A DNA stretch of 64,000 nt from Crenobacter intestini (GTDB taxonomy: Bacteria > Pseudomonadota > Gammaproteobacteria > Burkholderiales > Chromobacteriaceae), in NCBI RefSeq assembly GCF_004919095.1, contig NZ_STGJ01000010.1:1-64000 (forward strand), in the 5' to 3' direction. The position numbers and the translations under genes are program-made. Below are positions 26,399-34,896 of this stretch, in pieces. A model generated the notes under the pieces. It was given only the letters and a program-made list of their open reading frames with translations, was not told the origin of the DNA and searched no databases. Position 1 is the first letter of the stretch. Every line of letters begins with the position of its first letter.

Positions 26399-27795
26399 GC
26401 AGTCTACCCGAGAGCTGCCTGTGGCGGCACGCCATGCCGCCGGCCACCCAGGACACGCCGCCCGCCATCGCCGACGACTGCGATGTCGCGATCGTCGGCG
26501 CCGGCTACACCGGGTTGTGGACCGCGTACTACCTCAAGAGGCTTGCCCCGCAGTTGTCGGTGCAGGTGTTCGACGCCGCACACGCGGGCTTCGGCGCCTC
26601 CGGTCGCAACGGCGGCTGGCTGATCGGCGGGCTGGCCGGGCAGGAGGGCTGGCTCACCGGCCTTGCGCCGGATGCGCGCGAGGAGACCCGTGCGTTGCTC
26701 TACGGCATCGTCGACGAGGTGAAGGCGGTGTGCGCGCGCGAGGCGATCGAGTGCGATCTCGCGCACAGCGGCGTGCTGTACGCGGCGCGGGGCGACGCGC
26801 AGGCCCACCGCGCCGCCGCGTGGCTTGGAGATCTGCGCGCGGCCGGCCACGGTGAGGCCGACTTTTGCTGGCTAGATCAGAGCGCGCTTGCCGTGCGGCT
26901 GCAGATGGCCGGTGCTGTCGGCGCGGTGTTCTCGCCGCATTGCGCGACGCTGCATCCGTTCAAGCTGGTGCAGGGGCTGCTGGCCGCAGTGCGCCGTTTG
27001 GGCGTGGCGGTGCACGAGCACTGCCCGGTTCTGGGCCTGGGCGACGGCCGGCTGCGTCTGTCTGACGGGGCGGTGCGCGCACGCTGGATCGTGCCGGCGC
27101 TGGAGGGGGCGAGCGGCGCACTACCTGAGCTTGGCGGCCGGGTGCAGGCGGCGCAGAGCCTGATCATCGCCACCGAGCCCCTGAGCGATGCGCAGTGGGA
27201 CGAAATCGGTCTCGCCGGACGGCCGGCGTTTGCCGACCTGTCGCGCGGGATCACCTACGGCCAGCGCACCGCCGATAACCGCCTGCTGTTCGGCGCGCGT
27301 GGCGGCTACTGCTTCGGCGGGCGTGCGCGTTGGGACTTCGACCCGCAGGGCGAAGAACTTGCCAAGCGCGGCGAACTGATGCGCGCGTTCTTCCCGCAAC
27401 TCGCTGGCGTGCGTGTCAGCCACGCCTGGGGCGGTTCGCTGGGGATCGCCCGCGCCTTTACACCGTTTGCGCTACGCGACTGTGTCCGTGGCATCGCCAG
27501 CGCCGGTGGCTTTGGTGGCGAAGGGGTCGGCGCGAGCAACCTGATGGGGCGCACGCTGGCCGATCTGATGCTTGGTCGAGACACGATTTTGACTCGCCAG
27601 CCGTGGGTGCGCGGCGAGGGTACGCTCGCAAGTCTGCGCCACTGGGAACCCGAGCCGCTGCGCTATCTGGGCTACCACGCGATCCGTACCTCGTTTGCGC
27701 TGGATGACGCGCTCGCTGACCGGCCACACGTGCCAAGCTGGGTTCGCTGCACCGTCAGCGCGGCGGCCGACGCGATGGAAGGGCTGATGCATTGA
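26395..27795 (+). CDS. FAD-dependent oxidoreductase, gamma-glutamylputrescine-oxidase-like
   Basis: The protein has 466 aa. The FAD-binding DAO fold starts with DVAIVGAGYTGLWTAYYLKR (residues about 30-50, G-x-G-x-x-G) and continues with GFGASGRNGGWLIGGLAGQ and the C-terminal GGFGGEGVGASNLMGRTLADL. The family (PuuB/OrdL) oxidises amines such as gamma-glutamylputrescine, giving an aldehyde, ammonia and peroxide. Neighbours support an amine substrate: a coupled cupin before it and a PotF-like putrescine-type binding protein 60 bases after it. No gamma-glutamylputrescine synthetase gene is in the window, so the substrate remains inferred. Confidence 0.83.
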   Translation: MSSLPESCLWRHAMPPATQDTPPAIADDCDVAIVGAGYTGLWTAYYLKRLAPQLSVQVFDAAHAGFGASGRNGGWLIGGLAGQEGWLTGLAPDAREETRALLYGIVDEVKAVCAREAIECDLAHSGVLYAARGDAQAHRAAAWLGDLRAAGHGEADFCWLDQSALAVRLQMAGAVGAVFSPHCATLHPFKLVQGLLAAVRRLGVAVHEHCPVLGLGDGRLRLSDGAVRARWIVPALEGASGALPELGGRVQAAQSLIIATEPLSDAQWDEIGLAGRPAFADLSRGITYGQRTADNRLLFGARGGYCFGGRARWDFDPQGEELAKRGELMRAFFPQLAGVRVSHAWGGSLGIARAFTPFALRDCVRGIASAGGFGGEGVGASNLMGRTLADLMLGRDTILTRQPWVRGEGTLASLRHWEPEPLRYLGYHAIRTSFALDDALADRPHVPSWVRCTVSAAADAMEGLMH

Positions 27796-27855
27796 TGTGT
27801 AGTAACGCGTCCGGGTAAGAGGCGCTGATTTGACCGAACCTAAAGGGAGAGCTGA

Positions 27856-28947
27856 ATGAAGACAGTCAAAGGGTGTGCGCTGGGATTGGCGATGTTGGGC
27901 AGCGTGGGGGTGGCGCAAGCCGCCGGCACGCTCAACGTCTACAACTGGGCCGACTATATCGCCGAAGGCACGGTGCCGGCATTCGAGAAAAGTAGCGGGA
28001 TCAAGGTGCGCTACGACGTCTACGACAGCAACGAGATCCTGCGCAGCAAGCTGATGGTTGGCAATAGTGGCTACGATGTGGTGGTGCCGACCCAGTACAC
28101 GGTCGACATGGGCATCAAGGCCGGCATGTTCGAGCCGCTTGACCGCCGCCTGCTGCCGAACTGGAAGTACCTCGACCCGCAACTGCTGAAGCTGATGGAG
28201 CAGTTCGACCCGGGTAACCGTTATGCGGTGCCTTACCTGTGGGGGCTGAATACGGTCGGGATCAACGTCGACAAGGTGAAGAAGGCGCTAGGGGGTAAGT
28301 TGCCGGACAACCCATGGGACCTGGTGTTCAAGCCCGAAGTCGTCGCCAAGCTGAAGGGGTGTGGCGTCAGTGTGCTTGATTCGGCAGGCGTCTATTTCGC
28401 CTCCGCGCTGCACTGGGCGGGCAAGAACCCCAACAGCAACGCGCTCTTGGACTATCAGGCGCTGATGCCCACCCTCAGGGCCGCGCGTCAGTCTTACCGC
28501 ACGTTCAATTCTGCGTCGTACACCAACGAACTGGCCGACGGTTCTGTCTGCGTGGCAATGGGTTACTCGGGCGACCTCAACACCGCACGCAAGCGTGCTG
28601 CCGAGGCTGGCCGTGGGGTGAACCTCGCGGTGCTGATGCCAAACAAGGGACTGAACATCTGGGTCGACAGCCTGACCATTCCCAAGGGCGCGACCAACCG
28701 TGTTGAGGCGCACCGCTTCATCAACGCAATGCTTGAGCCCAAAACGGCCGCAGCCAACGGCAACTTCGTCAGCTACACCCCGGGAGTGCTGGCCGCACGA
28801 GATTTGATGGACAAGTCGTTGGTGTCCGAGCGGGTGCTATTCCCAAGCAAGGATGACCTGAAAGGCAGCTTCGTCACGGTCGCGCTCAAGCCGACGACGA
28901 TCAGCGGCTATACACGCTTATGGCAGCAACTAAAGGCCGGACGCTGA
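27856..28947 (+). CDS. PotF-like polyamine-binding protein, paralogue 1
   Basis: The protein has 363 aa with a signal peptide ending at about AQA (residues 1-22). The mature part follows E. coli PotF and Pseudomonas SpuD/SpuE: LNVYNWADYIAEGTVPAFEK, VVPTQYTVDMGIKAGMF, FDPGNRYAVPYLWGLNTVGI. It should bind a polyamine in the periplasm. By-eye alignment shows differences in the pocket: Ala where PotF has Ser38, Val179 where PotF has Glu185, and Trp at Phe276. Paralogues 2 and 3 keep the Ser and Glu. A shifted ligand is likely. It follows the flavoenzyme by 60 bases and ends at a terminator. No permease is linked. Confidence 0.88.
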   Translation: MKTVKGCALGLAMLGSVGVAQAAGTLNVYNWADYIAEGTVPAFEKSSGIKVRYDVYDSNEILRSKLMVGNSGYDVVVPTQYTVDMGIKAGMFEPLDRRLLPNWKYLDPQLLKLMEQFDPGNRYAVPYLWGLNTVGINVDKVKKALGGKLPDNPWDLVFKPEVVAKLKGCGVSVLDSAGVYFASALHWAGKNPNSNALLDYQALMPTLRAARQSYRTFNSASYTNELADGSVCVAMGYSGDLNTARKRAAEAGRGVNLAVLMPNKGLNIWVDSLTIPKGATNRVEAHRFINAMLEPKTAAANGNFVSYTPGVLAARDLMDKSLVSERVLFPSKDDLKGSFVTVALKPTTISGYTRLWQQLKAGR

Positions 28948-28971
28948 TCGTTTACAAATGTTTGAATTTTT

Positions 28972-28996
28972 AAACGGCCTGCTCGCAGGCCGTTTT
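28972..28996 (+). terminator. Terminator after PotF-like gene 1
   Basis: AAACGGCCTGC-TC-GCAGGCCGTTT followed by further T residues, 25 bases past the stop codon. It closes the cupin/oxidase/binding-protein unit. Confidence 0.88.
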
Positions 28997-29088
28997 TACT
29001 ATCTGGCAGGTGTTTCGCTGCTGATGCGTGATGACGGATGCCATGGAAGGACTGATGCGGTGAAGGGGGCTGCTCCGCCTTGCCCGGC

Positions 29089-29772
29089 TCAGCCCGGCGT
29101 GGCGAGACCCAGCGCCGCGAGGGCCTTGCCGGCGTCAGGTTCTGCGAGCGCGGTGTCTATCGTGCGGATAAGCCAGTTGCGGTGCATCGTCCACACCCAG
29201 CGGCCGGCTGTGCCGCATTCGCTCGCACATTGCCGGGCGGAGTCGCCGCTGCGGTAAAAGTAGGTCGCCAGCGCCGCCAGTTCCTCATCCGGCCAGCGGC
29301 AACCCAGTTCTCGAAAGCATCCGCTCCAGAATCGGACTTGTCTTTGTTCGTGCATGTCCTCCAGCCCTTGCAGGTCCGGGATCAGCGTGACTGCGCGCCA
29401 GAGCGGGCCGTAACCCGAATAGCGCAGGTCCAGTTCGTCCAGCGCCTCGTCGAATTTCAGGTACAGCAGCGGCCATTGCGGGAAGGCTTCGCGAACCTGC
29501 TCCTGCATGCGACAGACCGCCTCCAGCCATTCTTCCACCAACTGCCCGATGATTGCCTCCTTGTTCGGGTACAGGTGGTACAGCGACTTGATGCCGATGC
29601 CGGCGCGCTCGGCGATCGCGTTGGTGTTCAGCGCGTAGAACCCTTGCTCTGCAAGCAGAGCCAGGGTGGCCTGCTCGATCTTGTGGACGGTATCCCGGCT
29701 GCGCGCCTGGCTGGGCTGGCGGCGCATCTGCAGGTGCCCGGGAAGGGCGGAAGCGGAAAGGACTGGTGGCAT
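29089..29772 (-). CDS. TetR-family transcriptional regulator
   Basis: About 227 aa from the ATG at 29772; an in-frame GTG at 29802 lacks a ribosome site. The N-terminal helix-turn-helix reads IEQATLALLAEQGFYALNTN followed by AIAERAGIGIKSLYHLYPNK, a standard TetR DNA-binding domain. The C-terminal ligand domain is not diagnostic. It is divergent from the lipoprotein amidohydrolase gene, so it probably represses that gene and the following binding-protein genes in response to a ligand, perhaps an amine. The shared intergenic region holds repeats that could be its operators. Confidence 0.88.
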   Translation of the reverse strand: MPPVLSASALPGHLQMRRQPSQARSRDTVHKIEQATLALLAEQGFYALNTNAIAERAGIGIKSLYHLYPNKEAIIGQLVEEWLEAVCRMQEQVREAFPQWPLLYLKFDEALDELDLRYSGYGPLWRAVTLIPDLQGLEDMHEQRQVRFWSGCFRELGCRWPDEELAALATYFYRSGDSARQCASECGTAGRWVWTMHRNWLIRTIDTALAEPDAGKALAALGLATPG

Positions 29773-29936
29773 GATGGTCTTCAGGCGCTGCGGAGTGCCC
29801 ACTCTAGGAGATGACGAAGTTGTAAAGCAACTACAGATTCCAGTCTTGAAGTTAAGTTTTTACTGCAATAAATCGATCTGGGTGCGATAAATGGCTTTCA
29901 TACTGCAGCAATAACTGCAAAAAGGAGGAAGCCAGG
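29773..29936. promoter_or_regulatory. Divergent regulatory region with TACTGCA repeats
   Basis: The region is AT-rich. It holds a dyad AGTTG-TAAAG-CAACT (29818-29832), the repeat TACTGCA at 29861 and 29901 (exactly 40 bases apart), and AACTGCA at 29914, within TACTGCAGCAATAACTGCAA. Spacing by four helical turns suits cooperative repressor binding. The ribosome site AGGAGGA at 29923-29929 belongs to the amidohydrolase. Confidence 0.5.
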
Positions 29937-31898
29937 ATGAAAAGGATTGACCAGCGTGCCGTGGGCAGGGCACTTGTCATGGGGGTGGGGGCAGGGCTCC
30001 TGCTGGGGTGTTCGCAAGGCGGCGGCGGGGCGCCGGTGTCGGGGACCGTGTACGTGAACGGCAAGGTGTATACGCAGGATGCGAAGTTGTCGGAGGCGAG
30101 CGCGTTTGCGGTGCAGGATGGCAAGTTTGTCGAGGTAGGCAGCGACGCGGACGTCGCGGCCTACCGGCGCCAGGGCTTCAAGGTGGTCGACCTGGGCGGC
30201 AAGATGGTCCTGCCCGGGCTGCACGACAACCACGTGCATGCGATGGGGACGGTCGCGCTCGACATGTGCGACCTGGACAGCAAGGGGGTGACGCTGGACG
30301 AACTGGCTGACAAGGTTAAAGCCTGCCTACCCAAGTACGCGCCGGCCAAGGGCGACTGGCTGGTGGTCAACCAGTGGTCTCCCTATGAAGGCAACAATCC
30401 GACGGCGAGCTACCGGAACGTGCGGGAGGTGCTCGACAAGGTGGCGCCGGACAACCCGGTGGTGCTGGCCGGGACCGACGGCCATGCCAGCGCGTATAGC
30501 CAGCGGGCGCTGGACCTGGCGCAGGACAAGCAGGGCAGGACGGTGGGCTTCAGCGCGTCGACGCTGGCCGCAGGCGGCGTATTCGCCGAGTTTGCGCCGT
30601 ATGTGAGCCTCGACAGCGGGGTGGTGCGCGAGGATGCGCGCAGCGCGATCCCGGTGCCCGACTCCGGCCTGCTCAGCGCGTCGGACGACAAGGCGGCGAA
30701 ACTGTACGACGCGATCCTGCCCGCGGTCTCTTCCCTGCTTGCCTCGCGCGGCATCACCAGCGTGCAGGACGCGTGTACCAGCGATTTCATCCGGCAGCGC
30801 TACCTCAACATGCAAAAACAGGGGATTCTCAACATGCGGGTCACGGCTGCGACCTGCTTTATCGGCGACGACTACCGCGACAAGTCCGGCGACGAGGCGC
30901 AGGCGTACGTCGATACCCACCTGGCCAGGGCGCAGGCGGTCCGCCAGCAGTTTGCCGGCAACCCGCTGATCAAGGCTGACGCAGTGAAGATCTTCGTCGA
31001 CGGCGTGCTGGAGGGCGATCCGTTCAGTTCGCCGCCGGCCTTCCCCAATGCCGGCATGCTGGAGAGCTTCCACAAGCCCCACCTGCAAAAGGACGCAGAC
31101 GGCCAGGTGACGGTCAGCGCCGACAGCGAGGACTCCGGTGAAAGGGGCATCGTCAACTACGAAGAAAAGGCGGGCCTGCTGAACGACTACGTCAGCGCGC
31201 TCGACAAGTCGGGCTTCAGCGTGCACATGCACAGCATCGGTGACCGCAGCACCCGCGCCGCCGTCGACGCCTTGCAGTCGGCACGGGAACGCAACGGCAA
31301 GAGCGGGATCCCGCACACCGTTGCCCACCTGCAGATGGTCCACCCCGATGACCAGAAGCGTCTGGGCGCGCTGGGCATCTTCCTGACCTACACCTACGCT
31401 TGGACCGCGCCGTCGATGGCGTACGACCTGCTGGTCACCCCCTTCATTCACCCGAGCAAGGCCGGGCAGAAGATCGAGGACGTGCTGTACGACCCGTTAG
31501 GCTACGTCAAAAAGGCGTTCTACCCGGTCGAGAGCACGCGCAAGGAAGGCGCCGTGCTGGTAGCCGGCAGCGACGCGCCGGTCGACAGCCGCGATCCACG
31601 CCCCTTCGTCAACATCGCGAGCGGGGTGACCCGCTCGACGGAAGGTGATGGCACAGGGGGCTATACCGCGCACGAGCGCACGTCCTTGCAGAACATGCTT
31701 ATGGCGTACACGATCAACGGTGCGCGTGCGGTGCGGCAGGATGCCGTCAGCGGCTCGATCGAAAAGGGCAAGTCCGCAGACTTCATCGTGCTCGACCGCA
31801 ACCTGTTCGACCTGGTCGCATCCGGCAAGGCGCAGCAGATCGCCGACACCCAAGTCGAGATGACCGTCTTCATGGGCCGGCAGGTCTACCGGCGTTAA
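29937..31898 (+). CDS. Lipoprotein amidohydrolase (YtcJ/amidohydrolase_3 family)
   Basis: The protein has 653 aa. It begins with a lipoprotein signal (MGVGAGLLLGCSQGGGG, lipobox ending at Cys25), so it acts outside the cytoplasm. The metal-dependent amidohydrolase fold follows: GLHDNHVHAMG (His99, His101), a possible bridging Lys in KADAVKIFVDG, VHMHSIGDR, HTVAHLQMVH, and the catalytic Asp in GSDAPVDSRDPRPF. The family hydrolyses amide or cyclic C-N bonds but is poorly characterised. Lying among polyamine-binding genes and divergent from TetR, it may release amines from conjugates in the periplasm; that is inference. It starts after AGGAGGA and precedes PotF-like gene 2 by 59 bases. Confidence 0.85.
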   Translation: MKRIDQRAVGRALVMGVGAGLLLGCSQGGGGAPVSGTVYVNGKVYTQDAKLSEASAFAVQDGKFVEVGSDADVAAYRRQGFKVVDLGGKMVLPGLHDNHVHAMGTVALDMCDLDSKGVTLDELADKVKACLPKYAPAKGDWLVVNQWSPYEGNNPTASYRNVREVLDKVAPDNPVVLAGTDGHASAYSQRALDLAQDKQGRTVGFSASTLAAGGVFAEFAPYVSLDSGVVREDARSAIPVPDSGLLSASDDKAAKLYDAILPAVSSLLASRGITSVQDACTSDFIRQRYLNMQKQGILNMRVTAATCFIGDDYRDKSGDEAQAYVDTHLARAQAVRQQFAGNPLIKADAVKIFVDGVLEGDPFSSPPAFPNAGMLESFHKPHLQKDADGQVTVSADSEDSGERGIVNYEEKAGLLNDYVSALDKSGFSVHMHSIGDRSTRAAVDALQSARERNGKSGIPHTVAHLQMVHPDDQKRLGALGIFLTYTYAWTAPSMAYDLLVTPFIHPSKAGQKIEDVLYDPLGYVKKAFYPVESTRKEGAVLVAGSDAPVDSRDPRPFVNIASGVTRSTEGDGTGGYTAHERTSLQNMLMAYTINGARAVRQDAVSGSIEKGKSADFIVLDRNLFDLVASGKAQQIADTQVEMTVFMGRQVYRR

Positions 31899-31957
31899 GC
31901 GTTGCCCGGGCAGGTGCGGCGGCGCCTGCCCATCCGTGCTTCCCAGGAGAAATCAAC

Positions 31958-33046
31958 ATGAAAATGAGCAAGCTCTGCGGTGTGCTTCTGCTTTGCGCGT
32001 GGCTGCCCGGCGCGCAGGCGGCCAAGTCGCTCAACGTCTACAACTGGTCCGACTATATCGCCGAGGAAACGGTACCTGCGTTCGAGAAGCGTACCGGGAT
32101 CAAGGTGCGCTACGACGTGTATGACAGCAACGAGACGCTCAAGGGCAAGTTGATGACCGGCAAGACCGGTTACGACGTGGTGGTGCCGTCGCACAATACG
32201 ATGGGGCTGGGCGTCAAGGCCGGCATGTTCCGGGCGCTGGACAAGAGCAAACTGCCCAACTGGAGATACGTCGACCCGGAGCTGCTGCGGCTCTTGGCGT
32301 CTTTCGACCCGGGAAACCGCTACGCGGTGCCGTATTTCTGGGGGATCAACACCATCGGCATCAATGTCGCCAAGGTCGAGAAGGCGCTCGGCGGCAAGTT
32401 GCCGGATGACCCGTGGGCGCTGGTGTTCGACCCGGCGACCGTCGCCAAGCTCAAGCAGTGCGGCATCAGCGTGTACGACTCGCCCAGCGAGTTCTTCCCG
32501 GAGGCCCTGCACTATTTTGGCAAGGACCCGAACAGCGACAATATTGCCGACTACGAGGCGCTGATGCCGGCCCTGGGCAAGCTGCGCCCCCATTACAGCC
32601 GCTTCTCGTCGTCCGGCTATATCAACGAACTGGCGAGCGGGTCGATCTGCGTCGCGATGGGGTTTTCGGGCGACCTTCATATTGCCAAGCGCCGTGCCGA
32701 GGAGGCGAAAAACGGCGTGAAGATCCAGGTGCTGTTGCCGAAGAAGGGGCTGGACGTGTGGGTCGACACCATGGCCATTCCTGTCGATGCGCGCAACATA
32801 GACGAGGCGCACGCCTTCATCAATGCGATGCTCGACCCGAAGACGGCGGCCGCCAACGCCAACGCGGTCAGCTACGCGCCGGGCGTGAGCGCGGCGCGCC
32901 CGTACATCGACGCGCGTTTCACCCGTGAGCGCTCGGTGTTCCCCACTTCGCAGGACCTGCAGGGCAGCTATATGGCCAAGACGCTCAGCGCGAAGACCAT
33001 GCAGGGCTACACCCGCCTGTGGCAGCGACTGAAAAGCGCACGCTGA
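31958..33046 (+). CDS. PotF-like polyamine-binding protein, paralogue 2
   Basis: The protein has 362 aa with a signal peptide ending at about AQA. The PotF core is intact: LNVYNWSDYIAEETVPAFEK, YDSNETLKGKLMTGKTGYD, FDPGNRYAVPYFWGINTIGI, YDSPSEFFPEALHYFG, MGFSGDLHIAKRRAEEAKNG. By eye it keeps PotF-like Ser38 and Glu185 and has Trp at the Phe276 position, a change that in engineered PotF shifts preference towards spermidine. It follows the amidohydrolase by 59 bases with AGGAGAA before the start, so the two are likely co-transcribed and its ligand may be that enzyme's product. Confidence 0.9.
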   Translation: MKMSKLCGVLLLCAWLPGAQAAKSLNVYNWSDYIAEETVPAFEKRTGIKVRYDVYDSNETLKGKLMTGKTGYDVVVPSHNTMGLGVKAGMFRALDKSKLPNWRYVDPELLRLLASFDPGNRYAVPYFWGINTIGINVAKVEKALGGKLPDDPWALVFDPATVAKLKQCGISVYDSPSEFFPEALHYFGKDPNSDNIADYEALMPALGKLRPHYSRFSSSGYINELASGSICVAMGFSGDLHIAKRRAEEAKNGVKIQVLLPKKGLDVWVDTMAIPVDARNIDEAHAFINAMLDPKTAAANANAVSYAPGVSAARPYIDARFTRERSVFPTSQDLQGSYMAKTLSAKTMQGYTRLWQRLKSAR

Positions 33047-33079
33047 TCGGGTGGACGGAACCGGGTGTTTGACTTGTTA

Positions 33080-33107
33080 AACGGCCGGTGTGCAGGCCGT
33101 TGTTTTT
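33080..33107 (+). terminator. Terminator after PotF-like gene 2
   Basis: AACGGCC (33080-33086) pairs with GGCCGTT (33095-33101), followed by GTTTTT. The rest of the gap to 33273 is AT-rich and probably carries a separate promoter for paralogue 3. Confidence 0.7.
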
Positions 33108-33272
33108 ATTGCCGGTTTATCTGTTTCGCGTGCTGTTTATTCTGTCTGTCGAGCTTGTGCTCTGTTTGTCCGGTTATGGCGTTGAAATTGTTAGACAAAA
33201 ATGATGTCCGGGTTTAGCCTTGCCGGTAGCGTCGCATCACGACGACGGCATTTCCTGCAAGGAGAGAAAACA

Positions 33273-34364
33273 ATGAAGACACAGAAGACGCTGGGGTGCG
33301 TGCTGGCCGCGCTGGGGATGGCCGGGAGCGTGCACGCGGCAGGCACGCTGAACATCTACAACTGGTCGGACTATATCGCCGAGGACACGGTCCCCAACTT
33401 CCAGAAGGCCAACGCCGTCAAGGTCCGCTACGACGTGTACGACAGCATGGAAGTGCTGCGCGCGAAGCTGATGACCGGCAACTCGGGCTACGACCTGGTG
33501 GTGCCGACCAACAACACGCTGGAGCTCGGCATCAAGGCCGGCATGTTCCAGCCGATCGACAAGAGCAAGATCCCGAACTACAAGAGCCTCGACCCCGAGC
33601 TTTTGCGCATCATGGCGCAGTTCGACCCGGGCAATCAGTACGGCGTGCCGTACTTCTGGGGCGTGAACACGCTGGCGATCAACGTCGACAAGGTGAAGAA
33701 GGCTCTGGGCGGCACCTTGCCGGCCAACCAGTGGGACCTGGTGTTCAAGCCGGAAGTGGTCGCCAAGCTCAAGGGCTGCGGGGTCAGCGTGCTTGATTCG
33801 CCGGCCGAGTTCTTCCCGATGGCGCTGCACTACTACGGCAAGAACCCGAACAGCACCAACCTCGACGACTACAAGGCGCTGATGCCGCAATTGAAGGAAG
33901 CGCGCAAGTCGTACACCCGCTTCTCGTCGTCCGGCTACATCAACGAGCTGGCCGGCGGTTCGGTCTGCGTGGCGATGGGCTACTCGGGCGACCTCAATAT
34001 CGCCAAGCGCCGCGCGGCCGAGGCGAAGAACGGCGTCAAGGTCGACGTGTTGATGCCGAAGGAAGGCACCGGCATCTGGATCGACAGCCTGGCGATCCCC
34101 AAGGGCGCAGCCAACGTCGATAACGCGCTGAAGTTCATCAACTACTCGCTCGACGCCAAGGTTGCCGCCAACAACGCCAACACGGTGACCTACGCGCCCG
34201 GCGCGCTGACCGCCAAGCCGCTGATCAAGAAGGAATACGTCAGCAACCCGTCGATCTTCCCGTCCAAGGACAGCCTGAAGTCGAGCTTCGTGATGCTGAC
34301 CGTGCCGCCCAAGGTGATCCAGGGCTACACCCGCCTGTGGCAGCAGTTCAAGGCCGGCAAGTAA
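33273..34364 (+). CDS. PotF-like polyamine-binding protein, paralogue 3
   Basis: The protein has 363 aa. The start at 33273 has AAGGAGAG at 33258-33265 and gives a signal peptide ending at about VHA; the longer open frame from 33201 is not needed. The core reads LNIYNWSDYIAEDTVPNFQK, VVPTNNTLELGIKAGMFQPI, LDSPAEFFPMALHYYG and MGYSGDLNIAKRRAAEAKNG. It keeps Ser38- and Glu185-equivalents with Trp at the Phe276 site. A 226-base gap with a terminator separates it from paralogue 2, so it has its own promoter. No permease or ATPase follows; it must use a shared importer elsewhere. Confidence 0.9.
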   Translation: MKTQKTLGCVLAALGMAGSVHAAGTLNIYNWSDYIAEDTVPNFQKANAVKVRYDVYDSMEVLRAKLMTGNSGYDLVVPTNNTLELGIKAGMFQPIDKSKIPNYKSLDPELLRIMAQFDPGNQYGVPYFWGVNTLAINVDKVKKALGGTLPANQWDLVFKPEVVAKLKGCGVSVLDSPAEFFPMALHYYGKNPNSTNLDDYKALMPQLKEARKSYTRFSSSGYINELAGGSVCVAMGYSGDLNIAKRRAAEAKNGVKVDVLMPKEGTGIWIDSLAIPKGAANVDNALKFINYSLDAKVAANNANTVTYAPGALTAKPLIKKEYVSNPSIFPSKDSLKSSFVMLTVPPKVIQGYTRLWQQFKAGK

Positions 34365-34385
34365 TTCCCCGCCAAGCCTGAGTCC

Positions 34386-34422
34386 ACAGCCGCCGGGTCA
34401 GCTGATCCGGCGGCTGTCTTTT
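34386..34422 (+). terminator. Terminator after PotF-like gene 3
   Basis: ACAGCCGCCGG (34386-34396) pairs perfectly with CCGGCGGCTGT (34407-34417) and is followed by CTTTTCT, 22 bases past the stop. Confidence 0.85.
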
Positions 34423-34491
34423 CTGCCCGGGCGCTGCGCGCACGGGCTGTCCTATGCTGTGGATACTTTCAATTCCCGGGGAGTATCGAGC

Positions 34492-34842
34492 ATGTTCAAA
34501 GCCGCGTTCCACGTCGATCACCAGGACCTCCAGGTATTTGGCATGGCCCTGGGCAATATCCGGCATACCCTCGAGGCCGTCTCAGGACAGGGGCAGCCGT
34601 TCGAGCTGACCCTGGTGGTGACCGGCCCCGCCATCCTGCTGGTGCGCGACCTCTCCGGCGACAGCGCCGCGCTGGCAGCAACGCTTGCCGGGCAGGGGCT
34701 GCGCTTCGAGGTCTGTCATAATGCGATGCAAAATTTCGGGGTCGCCCGCGAGGCCTTGCCCGCCTGCTGTCAGGTGGTGCCGGCAGGCATCGTGCGGCTG
34801 GTCGAGCTGCAGCAGGCGGGCGCGGCCTACATCAAGCCCTGA
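34492..34842 (+). CDS. DsrE/DsrF-like family protein
   Basis: About 116 aa from the ATG at 34492 (GGGGAG upstream). The fold pattern of the DsrE/YchN group is visible: FKAAFHVDHQDLQVFGMALG at the start, FELTLVVTGPAILLV, and CHNAMQNFGVAREALPACCQ near the position of the active cysteine. These proteins are small oligomers, often involved in sulfur handling, but many are of unknown role. It is the first of several co-directional genes; the next is DUF1415, 54 bases later. Confidence 0.8.
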   Translation: MFKAAFHVDHQDLQVFGMALGNIRHTLEAVSGQGQPFELTLVVTGPAILLVRDLSGDSAALAATLAGQGLRFEVCHNAMQNFGVAREALPACCQVVPAGIVRLVELQQAGAAYIKP

Positions 34843-34896
34843 GCGCCGGTGCCGCCCCGTCCCGTCTACCCGTCCCGCAGCCAGAAAGAGAAGGTC

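Noticed and set aside
25169-34364. The polyamine island as recently acquired foreign DNA
   Set aside because: Base composition and codon use look similar to neighbours by eye and no mobility gene or flanking repeat was found, so transfer cannot be supported.
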